A stretch of 64,000 bases of DNA from Climacium dendroides (lineage: Eukaryota; Streptophyta; Bryopsida; Hypnales; Climaciaceae): contig OX467083.1 of NCBI GenBank assembly GCA_950106755.1, forward strand, positions 43,848,555 to 43,912,554. Reading direction: 5' to 3'. Below are positions 36,050 through 44,622 of the stretch, piece by piece (position 1 is the first letter of the stretch; the number at the start of each line of letters is the position of its first letter). Below the pieces are notes generated by a model. The model had not been told where the DNA came from. It made no database searches and saw only the letters and a list, made by a program, of their open reading frames with translations. Both the position numbers and the translations under genes were made by a program.

Positions 36050-36365
36050 TAGCTCAAGCTTTAGCTACGATTGATGACTTCGTAGATGTCAATATCGATG
36101 GCACAGTAAGTTTCAATCTGGGCAAGTTGAAGGACGAGGGGTATATACATTTTGTGTGAATGGAGAGTTATGCCACCATATTAGAAATTTAGAGCCTAAA
36201 GTAAATCACGGTGCAAAATTTACACAAATTTATTTTTTGGATGATGATTTGCAAACAGACCGTTGGATAGAGATCTTTGATGATCTTGATTGTGACACTG
36301 TAAACACCATCCAAGGAATTTTAGAATCGGTTAATACATTAGTTCGTAGTTTTAAATCTTCACGT
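36050..36365 (+). pseudogene. Truncated Helitron N-terminal protein relic in Helitron B
   Basis: From ATA (the lost ATG) the frame reads AQALATIDDFVDVNIDGT, then, after a deletion of about 220 bp relative to Helitron A, MNGELCHHIRNLEPKVNH..., DDDLQTDRWIEIFDDLDCDT and VNTIQGILESVNTLVR. The similarity to 26536-26330 is high, then stops at about 36365 where an LTR-like insertion begins. The QRI..HPSY motif present in A is missing here. It cannot be functional. Confidence 0.75.
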
Positions 36366-37570
36366 TGTCGGGTAGAGAGACCTTGCCTTGGGAAATCGCG
36401 GGGAATCTAGTTGCAACTAGATTTGGCCCGGAATAATGAAAGAACCCCAATCAAATACTCCCATCATATATATATATATATTCACAAATGATATATAGGC
36501 CAAGTACAGTAGCTTATTTTCATATAACTCCCATAATATGTTGTAGAGTGTAAGAAAGTATCACATGTTTGTAGAAAATGGTAGAAGATACACCAAAACC
36601 AAATTCTACAGTTTTATTTTTTAGTTTGTATTCTACAGTTCAAAGTTTACTACTCACAACTCAAAAGCAACTCACTACTATTTTGCTTCCATGCCTATAA
36701 ATTTTGCATGCTAAATCCAAACTGAGTGTGAGAGGTCTCTTTGAAAAGCTAATAAGAATATCTACAAACCCTGAAAATCATAAGTAAAACTAAGATATTG
36801 TCTAAATTCTACAGTCGTTCAAAGTTCACTATTCACAATTCAAAGGCAACTCCTCACTATTTTGCTTTCAAGTTCATAACTTCTTCATGCTAACTTCAAA
36901 TTGAGCAAATGATATCTCTATGGGAAGCTAACATCTCAATAAACAACTTCACCAAGTATCATGAGAAAATACCTCCTCACCACATAGTTATGAGCCCTCA
37001 AAAATTCAGCCTCCATTTTCTATGGCAAACATCCATCCCTCACTTCCTCAAGCATAACTTTTGCACAAAAATTTCAAATAGAGCGAGCGATAGGGTTTTG
37101 AAAAGACAAAAGTATGAAGAACAACCTCCCAAAATTTCATAGCCAAAGTCTTCTTGTACAAAAAAAAATGACTCTCTAAAATCCCGGTTTCCCTCAAACA
37201 AACCTTGAGGAGGAGGAAGAAGACCTTCTACCTTATCCTCCACCTCACCCTCCATACTTTCCACCTAAGCTAATGAATTAAACCCCTACAAGTGCCAGAT
37301 GGACCACAATTTGTCCGTTATCCACTTCTTTTCTCCCATAACCCTATCCTTATCTCCTACGTGACCTTCTAATCTTCTAGAAGTCAATAGAAAGGTCAAA
37401 CAAGCTTCACCTTTCCATTTAAACAACTTTAAATACAAACTAAAAAATACCAAATGACTTCAAGTGTAAAAATAAACATTATAAACCCAAATAATTGTTT
37501 AATAGAGGTAAAAAAAGTTGAGTCCAATCCGTATAGATGGATTAGGCTCCCCAAAAAACCCTCTATTTCA
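36366..37570 (+). mobile_element. LTR-like insertion inside Helitron B
   Basis: Helitron similarity breaks at 36365 and a G+C-richer segment begins TGTCGGGTAGAGAGACC, a plausible LTR start. The interior has two diverged tandem units with TTCTACAGTTCAAAG, CACAACTCAAAAGCAACTC and CATAACTT(C/T)TGCATGCTAA phrases typical of plant gypsy LTRs. The 3' CA end and a 5-bp target duplication could not be found. It replaces about 2.9 kb present in Helitron A, so a deletion accompanied or followed it. Open frames (77 and 74 codons) are not recognised. Confidence 0.45.
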
Positions 37571-37579
37571 ACGAGAAGT

Positions 37580-38357
37580 ATTTATTTCTGTCTCAATTGA
37601 GATAACCTACCATATCAATAAATATGGAAGGATGATATTTGTAGGCATTTTGCTACATTCTTTTATAGCCAATGGAAGGATATTACATTGTATCTTTGGA
37701 TGCAATTCATTTATAAAATTTATCACTTTTTTTTGAAAATATGCAAATATGCAAAGATTCTAATGTATAAAATTTAACTTGAATATATATATTTTTCTTT
37801 TATTCTAGATTGTAATATATTCAAATGATTATGAAGATTTTTATAATTTGTTATTTGAATCTTTTATTGAAATTGAAATCATTATTGTTATTCTACATTT
37901 TAATAAGTGAAAATTTTGCATGTTCTTTAATTGTAAAGATTTTGATTTGAAAATACTAGAATTACTCTATATTTTATTATATGTATATTTATAAATTATT
38001 ATATGAAGGTTAATAATTTCTTAATTGAAGATTTTCTTGAAATTGAAACTATTGTTCTACATATTTAAATGTGAAGATTGTATTTGCATTTTTCACTTGA
38101 TTAATTTTTCTTATTGCAATTTTTTCTTATTGCAATTTTTTCATTTTGCAAAGATTTTTTTTGTGAAAATTATGATATAAAGATATTCTTTAATCACTTT
38201 TTATTGCACAATATATGTATTTCCAAAGAATATTATATGAAGATGTCAATGTTTTTATTTAAATATTATATATACTTTATTGATTTACATTTTATCACAT
38301 AAGAAATTGATGAAAATAATATAGTTAATGCGTAGCAAAGCAAGCACCAACCGCTAG
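37580..38357 (+). other. Conserved 3' region of Helitron B
   Basis: About 780 bp align in inverted orientation with 23440-22676 of Helitron A, for example GTCTCAATTGAGATAA and GCCAATGGAAGGATATTACA. It contains several AT-rich stretches with small deletions. The last 30 bases (GTAGCAAAGCAAGCACCAAC then CGCTAG) are the most conserved, as expected of a terminator region needed in cis. Confidence 0.7.
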
Positions 38358-38630
38358 TCCTTCACTAAAAAAACATTCACTCGTCACTTGCACTTGCCTT
38401 TCAATTCATCACATGTTACATTCTCTATAATACTCAATTCAATATACAAACATTGATATTCACAAGAGGAAGCTTCTTCATGGGTATATAATATGAGACA
38501 AGTGCACACATTTATATTTAAATGTCACTAAATTTTTTGAAAAGATTTTATATTTAAAGATTGCATCAAATGAATAATATCAATTTCGAAGCATGAGGTG
38601 TCAATGGTTATTCAATATTTCTAGTATGTC

Positions 38631-39211
38631 TTTAAAATTGTTTCTTATTATTACATATGTTGATATATTTTGAATATATCTTTTTTGTATGAATCTTTTG
38701 GCATTGAAATTTAGCACACATGTTATCAACATAAAAATGATCACATATCCAAAGCTTCATGGTAAAGTAACAATTTTTTAGCCCTAAGGAGGGTGTTGAA
38801 ATTGGTAGTAGTGAAATGGTTTCCTTAATTGTTTCTCACAACTACACATGTTGATAGATTTTGAATATCTTTATTTTGTAGATTTTTTAAACTTGAAATT
38901 TTTAGACATGTAATCAACATAGAGATGGTCTTATGCTAAAAATTTCATGGGAAAAAAAATAATGGGGGGAAAGGTGGCAATAGTGAAATTTTTCTCACGG
39001 CTACACATGTTGATAGATTTCAAATATCCTTTTTTGTGTAAATTTTTTGGCCTTGAAATTTGGTTTACATGTAATTAATAAAAGACTATATTGTGCCAAA
39101 AACTTTATGGGTAATGATCAATTTTTCAGCCCTTGGGAGGCTATTAAAATTGACAGATGTAAAATTTCCTTCCCTATGAATGCCAAAACATCATTTTGAT
39201 TGGTACCCCAC
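38631..39211. repeat. Right terminal inverted repeat of the Tc1-like element
   Basis: The reverse complement partner of 32094-32687. A block near 38955-38975 (GGGGGGAAAGGTGGC) differs from the left arm, where CCCTCCCAAGG stands, and probably reflects a small deletion. Confidence 0.85.
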
Positions 39212-39530
39212 TATACTTCATGTATTCAAAGAAAGCAATATAGGAATAGATTTCCAAAACAAGGTGGAACTCGTATAGAAGTTTTGGAGCTTATCCATTT
39301 GGATATTTGTGGACAAATGCAAACATCCACACACTCAAGTTTCCATAAATTATCATTACCTTTATTGATGATTACACTTGCAATATTGTAATATATCTTC
39401 TACGACAAAAGTCTTAAGCCTTTGAAAAATTTAAACAATATAAACAAATGGTAGAAAACCAAATGATTAAGACCATAAAGGTTCTTTGTGCCAATAATGG
39501 TGGAGATTACAAATCCCATTGAATTGAAAA
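39212..39530 (+). pseudogene. Ty1/copia integrase fragment
   Basis: The frame starts TSCIQRKQYRNRFPKQGGTR and continues VLELIHLDICGQMQT, the beginning of the copia integrase core with the first catalytic aspartate (HxDICGPM-like). A shift then leads to a DDYT/LLRQKSxAFEKFKQYKQM-like stretch and a VLCANNGGDY motif (the second acidic region, with N where D or S is usual). Frameshifts and stops make it non-functional. It continues the fragment at 31690-32093, separated by the Tc1-like insertion. Confidence 0.85.
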
Positions 39531-39559
39531 TCCCAAACCCTAAACCCTAAATATTTTAC

Positions 39560-41885
39560 ACTTTAGACAAACATTTTCCAATAAAATTTTCAAATTCAAA
39601 TGAGTCATATTTCAAAAGTTATTACAAAAGAAAGTTTTGGCACAAGTTTTCCATGTAAAAAATAACTAGTACAACCTTTTCTTGCAACAACCCCTAAAAA
39701 ATTCCATAAAAATAAAATATTTATTTGACTATATTTTTTGAGACCAAAAACACATTTTACCTCATACTTCTATAACTACTTTGTCAAATTGGCTACAAAT
39801 TAGTGTGTTAGGAAATTATTAATATGCTAAATTTTCTCCATAAAAAAATTATTATTTTTTTAATTTACAATAGCTTGTCCCAAAGATAGAATGTGTACTA
39901 TAGGCTTTCAAGTCCATTACTAATGAAAATATTAACCTTTTATGACCAATTTGATGAAATAGAAGTAAAGAGTGCATTGGTATACAATTTTAACAAAAAA
40001 TGAAATTTTTATAAATAATTCTAGGTAATAATAAAGAATTAGTTGAAAATTTTCACCCATGGGTCATATAGAAATGCCCAAGCTTCATTACATTCATCCA
40101 ATGGTTTTTGACACCTTGAACACCTTTGTTTAAGGTAGTAATTGATCATTAGATTGGATCTCATATGTGGAACTTTTTTGATGGAACCTTGATATATCAA
40201 GCCTCAGTATTTTGAAAGTCAAAACTTCAATTTTCACATAGTTCTTCTTTTTAAATGTTTTTTAATTTAACTAAGCTCCAATAATCTACATTTTATTTCA
40301 TTTGAATTCTTTTCAAAATTGTGAAAATTGTAATTTTTGTAACACTTTCAAGATAGGATCTTGGAAGCTCAAAATACACCACATTTGAACTTTTTTTTAA
40401 AATAGAATTTCTCTTGGTGTAATCTCAAAGAGTACATTAATTACACCATGATATTTTTCACTATTATTTTGATTTTTCTTAAAATTTTCATACTATTTTG
40501 AGCATTTTTGTAATTACTATGATTTTTACACAAAATTTCTTTAAAAAGCATATAAAATTCAATTTAATATTTTTAATTATGAAAAAATGAGATTAAATTT
40601 TAGGCATATGTTGTTACATATGAAAAATATAAAAATTTTAAAATCTATGTTTCAATGTAGAAATCTAATGAAGTTTGACCAAGCTTGCACATAAAATGTT
40701 CTTTAAGGGTTAAGTAATCCAAATTTTAATCCAACTATTATATTTCATGATAGAACTTGGTGAGAGATCTATTGTCATTAGTTGTTGGTTTTGTTCATAA
40801 CTTTGTGTTTGTTTCTTCCATGCAATGTTTTTTTTTACATGATTTTTTCCAAATTGACTACAACCATACATCCAAAAGGCAAGGGCTACTTTTTGTGGAA
40901 AAAAAATTCATTTTGAGGGTCCAAATAGCTAGATTTTTTTAACCAATAGCCAAATTTAATATTGGTATCACCTAGTTTTGATATAGATATCACCAAATAT
41001 CACATGAAAATTGAAGAAATAATTGACTAAAAATTTCTCTAACCTTCAAGGACTACAAATTTCAAGAGTCACTTCTTGCTTTAGTATATGCACTACTTTA
41101 GTTCCAAAAATTAATCTAATCTAGTTCTTGAGATTACTCTAATTAATTTTAAAGAGTCAACCATGTCAATTCTAAAAATAAGATAGAACTATCCAATACC
41201 ACCATCCACCCAATTTTGCCACCTTCCATTTGTGTCAGTGGCCCACCCATTAATTACCACAATTTTAGCAACCCTTAATCATGATGGCAATGCACGTGGG
41301 GAGCAAACACATTAGCCCCCACTTTAGCAAGCATCTACCCATACTTCACCAAGGGTTTATTCACACTTTAATATTTTAACTTTAAAAATCATTAAAAATT
41401 CACTTATTATTGGAATATCTTCATTTTTGTAATTGGCTTCTCTCCAACTCTAAACCAATGCACTTTTTATCTTTGTTTCATCAAATTGGTCATAAAAGGT
41501 TAATATTTTCATTGCTAATGGACTTGAAAGCCCATACTAGACTTTCCATCTTTGGGACAAGCTATTGTAAATTCAAAAGAAATTAATTTTTTTATGGAGA
41601 AAATTTAGCATGTTAATAATTTCCTAACACACTAATTTGTAGCCAATTTGACAAAGTAGCTTTAGAAGTCTGAGGTAAAATATTTTTTGTCTCAAAAAAG
41701 ATAGTTAAGTAAATATTTTATTTTTATGGAATTTTTTAAGGTTTGTTGCAAGAAAAAGTTGTACTAGTTATTTTACACAAGGAGAACTCATGCCAAAACT
41801 TTCTTTTGCAATAACTTTTGAAATATGACTCATATGAATTTGAAATTTTTATTTGAAATGTTTATCTCAAGTATAATGATATCTC
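39560..41885. mobile_element. Foldback element with ~420-bp inverted arms
   Basis: The stretch 39565-39990 (from AAACATTTTCCAATAAAATT to GAGTGCATTGGT) is paired in reverse orientation with 41450-41880 (from ACCAATGCACTTTTTATC to AAATGTTTATCTC). Shared segments include TAGCTTGTCCCAAAGATAGA and its complement. The ~1.45-kb centre is AT-rich with no recognised gene. A related fragment, TTTCTTGCAACGACCCCTAA, occurs alone near 42860. Target duplication could not be fixed, so the superfamily is unknown. Confidence 0.75.
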
Positions 41886-42059
41886 ATAAGTTTCAAGAAT
41901 TTTTTAAATCATTTTATATTTATAAATCAATTAAATTAATTTATCACATTTTGAATAATAAGGATTTTTAGTACTATGGAATTTCCAAATTTAATGTTCC
42001 AAACTTGTAATTTCTATGGTCCATTTTAGGGATTAAATTCCCTTTGTAGAAACATACCG

Positions 42060-42458
42060 TGAAAACCTCAAAGGAGGCCAAGCAGCAAAACAAAATTTAC
42101 AAAAAGTTGAAATAAAAATTTTAACATTTTATTTTGATAGATTATGTTTTTCTAAATGGAAATCTTTGATTAATTCCATTTGGATTACTGATGTAAATGG
42201 AGTTATGAAATTTCTTGTTTTGCAGACAATTAAAGCAAATTCTTTAATGAATTTTTTTCACTTTAAATGCTAATATCGTTCAATCTATATTGTCAAAATC
42301 ACAAAAGTTTTACTATGAGATATAAGATACGTGTAGAACAAGATCCTATGGTTAGATTCTAAAAAAATATTTTTAATTTTGTAGGTGAATATACCAAAAG
42401 TGTTAGTTTTGAGTGTTTTTTTACATAAAAATGGTCTTGAGATTTTGGGGGTTGAAAA
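42060..42458 (-). mobile_element. TTAA/CCC-end repeat family, deleted copy
   Basis: The right end, GAGATTTTGGGGGTTGAA, and the neighbouring phrases AGATCCTATGGTTAGAT and TTTGAGTGTTTTTTTACAT match the family in reverse orientation. The centre is shortened relative to 59174-60059. Left end uncertain. Confidence 0.5.
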
Positions 42459-44211
42459 TATTTTATTTAAAATCCTCTACATTCATGCAAGTAGGGCTCC
42501 CTTGCGTGAGCAATTTTGAACATTGAAAATGGTTTTAGGATCATTCTTTTGGTGAAATCTCTTCATCATAAAGTCTTCCTAATTGCCAATTTTTAGTTTC
42601 TTTAAAAAATATTTTTTCTATTTCTTTATAAATTAAAACATCAAAATATTTATTTTCTTGCAATTCTACACTTTTCTAGTTCTCCTACTTAGAGAATTTT
42701 CTTGGGCTTTTCCCTCATAGGGTACCTCCTTTTTATAAGTATATACTATACATCAGTCATATTATTAATATTTTAAAAATGTTTTTTTTACTTTATAGAA
42801 CTCCAAAAAAAAAGGTTAAAACTAGCCAGAGTGGAACAAAAATAACAAGTCTTTCTTGCAACGACCCCTAATCCAATTGTAACATCATATATCTATCCCA
42901 TTGAAGTGTGTTGTATTAAAAAAAAACTCATTAATAGTAACCATGAGGAAAAGTGTTTGCAATGTATAGTTCATTTTGCAAAGCATAGTTCATCGTCCAA
43001 CTTTTTTCTATTGAACTAGATATGCCTCACAACATGTATGAAATAATTGAATTGATTATATCATGAATTAATTGAAATTGAAATTGCCAATCCAAAACTA
43101 ATGAAAGTCCAATAAACACTTTTAGAGATTAACCCCTAAAATTCCTTGCAAAATATGGTCACTTTTGTGTCAAGATTTATCAATGAAAAAAATAGAAACA
43201 ATGATCATTGTAATTGTAAGATCTTAATTTCACCTTCATCTAGAACACATACAAAATGATTCAAACTGAAATACCTTACTATTTGTGAGATCTATAATGA
43301 TTCAAACTAGGTAGGAGATATTCCAACTTCAAAATTGAATTTGCATCTTTTGGCATAATGTAAATGTTAGGGTTGGAAACTAGTATCTTAAAAAATCATG
43401 ACTTGAATCTACTTTGTAATTATTTGATGTACCTTGTATTATTCCAATCTCATTGGAAAGAATTAAACATTCCAAAACATCAATAGATTCATCAAAACTT
43501 CAAAAATGCCTTTTGCAACAATTTAAATAGTAGATTGTTGTAATATAACAATGTAAAATAGAAAGAAAAAGAAAAATTATAAAAAAATTATGGTCTTAAA
43601 GATGATTTTTCATACCACTTGACTTAAAGAAAAATGTCTTCAAGTGTCAAAAAAATTGTCAAGTGGCATTGTCCTCAAAAATATTCAAAGGTCAAACTCA
43701 TTCCAATTGCATGTGTCTTAGCTATAGCTAGGTTGAAAAACTCAACCCAACTCATTGAACTCAAATTAAAGTAACAACACCTAAAAAAGACACTTTTTAT
43801 TGCCTAACATCTACATTTTCAAAACCCAAATCCACCACAAGTTTTCAAAAGCAACCAATGAGAAGTGAAGATATCTTTTGAAGCAACCAATCAATAGTAG
43901 AAATCTATGTTACAGTCAACAAAAACCAGCTGACATCTTTTGAATTTTGTGACAAAAAAAACAAAAAAATTAGCGTTGACTACAATACAATTTTTAGAAA
44001 TTTTGCATTCACCACAACACAATTTTAAAAATATATATCAACTAGTTTTTGTTACCTGTACACTATTTTCTACTAGGGAATAAAAGTTGAAACATTTTAC
44101 ACTTCAAAGATGTTCAATCTATGTTAAATATAAGGTACAATATGTTCTCAACTTTGAAAATTTATAAAATATTACTGGAACTGAAGTGTTGGAAAATTTG
44201 AAAACATTTCT
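42459..44211. other. AT-rich intergenic DNA, mostly unrecognised
   Basis: No gene. A TTAACCCCTAAAATTCC phrase near 43123 resembles the terminus of the TTAA family. TATTTTCTACTAGGG at about 44068-44082 resembles a CACTA terminus on the minus strand with the final TAGTG mutated to TAGGG; copies of CAACAAAAAC near 43920 and 44050 would fit subterminal repeats. Neither could be extended to a full element. Confidence 0.4.
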
Positions 44212-44212
44212 C

Positions 44213-44408
44213 TTCAATTACTAATTCAATTACTAATTCAATTACTAATTCAATTACTAATTCAATTACTAATTCAATTACTAATTCAATTACTAATTCA
44301 ATTACTAATTCAATTACTAATTCAATTACTAATTCAATTACTAATTCAATTACTAATTCAATTACTAATTCAATTACTAATTCAATTACTAATTCAATTA
44401 CTAATTTA
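44213..44408. repeat. 12-bp minisatellite upstream of ALG6
   Basis: About 16 near-perfect head-to-tail copies of the 12-bp unit TTCAATTACTAA fill this interval without visible interruption. The array ends about 215 bp before the ALG6 start codon, at the point where the sequence changes to the G+C-richer leader. Because the copies are almost identical, the array is probably young or actively homogenised, and its length is likely to vary between individuals. Confidence 0.97.
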
Positions 44409-44409
44409 C

Positions 44410-44622
44410 TAAGTTGAACCCAAATCTGATTTTCAGAGCGCTCTCACGTCCGTCGTCACCCGCAGTTGTTGAGTCTCCCGATCTAAGCTTCCCGATCTCC
44501 CGTGCAATCTTCCGAAACATGAGACCAAAATTCGGGTGCAATTCTGAATAGAAAGTTTCAGGATGATGTAGTATGCCCGCACTGATTCTCTTCGTCATCT
44601 TTCGAGTGCAGAATTCGATCAT
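44410..44622 (+). promoter_or_regulatory. Probable promoter-proximal and 5' leader region of ALG6
   Basis: This is the stretch between the end of the 12-bp minisatellite and the ALG6 start codon. Base composition changes sharply here from very AT-rich to mixed, with several CG dinucleotides and pyrimidine-rich runs, as expected of a 5' leader. I see no convincing TATA box close by. An ATG at 44519 lies upstream of the chosen start. The start at 44623 is preferred because it begins the frame leading directly into the family-specific LHPYSG motif. Transcription start is unknown. Confidence 0.45.

Larger units (their letters stand above)
33684..38357 (+). mobile_element. Helitron B, nested in the Tc1-like element
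   Basis: It starts TCATACTACTAAAACCA after an A (33683) and ends AAGCACCAACCGCTAG before a T (38358), obeying the Helitron TC...CTRR and A/T insertion rules. It is the inverted homologue of Helitron A, collinear at the 5' end (33684-36365 with 28787-26330) and at the 3' end (37580-38357 with 23440-22676). The middle differs: B carries a 1.2-kb LTR-like insertion where A has other material. It contains one subterminal palindrome, a longer 11-bp minisatellite, a 15-bp minisatellite and a truncated coding relic. Confidence 0.87.
32094..39211 (-). mobile_element. Tc1-like (Tc1/mariner) element inserted in the copia fragment
   Basis: Left end GTGGAGTACCAATCAAAATG and right end CATTTTGATTGGTACCCCAC form TIRs that continue for about 590 bp (32094-32687 and 38631-39211). 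Both flanks read TATA. Taking TATA as duplicated restores the copia frame; a TA duplication, standard for the superfamily, is also compatible. The arms contain about three degenerate ~190-bp internal units. The transposase relic lies next to the left arm on the minus strand. The element is 7118 bp now, but 4674 bp of that is Helitron B, leaving about 2.44 kb. Confidence 0.85.

Noticed and set aside
23283..38302. Similar short frames at 23283-23495 (minus), 37518-37736, 22709-22993 (minus) and 38114-38302
   Set aside because: They are mirror copies of the conserved non-coding 3' region of the two Helitrons, with frame-breaking differences between copies.
22676..38357. The whole large inverted repeat as a single palindromic duplication of one locus
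   Set aside because: The arms match only between Helitron termini. Flanks differ (CACTA on the left, Tc1-like on the right), so two separate insertions explain it better.
39536..39552. AAACCCTAAACCCTAAA, like plant telomere repeat
   Set aside because: Only two units; too short to be an interstitial telomere and common by chance in AT-rich plant DNA.
44068..44082. CACTA terminus reading TATTTTCTACTAGGG
   Set aside because: The terminal TAGTG is not intact, and no partner end or target duplication was found; mentioned only in the intergenic entry.
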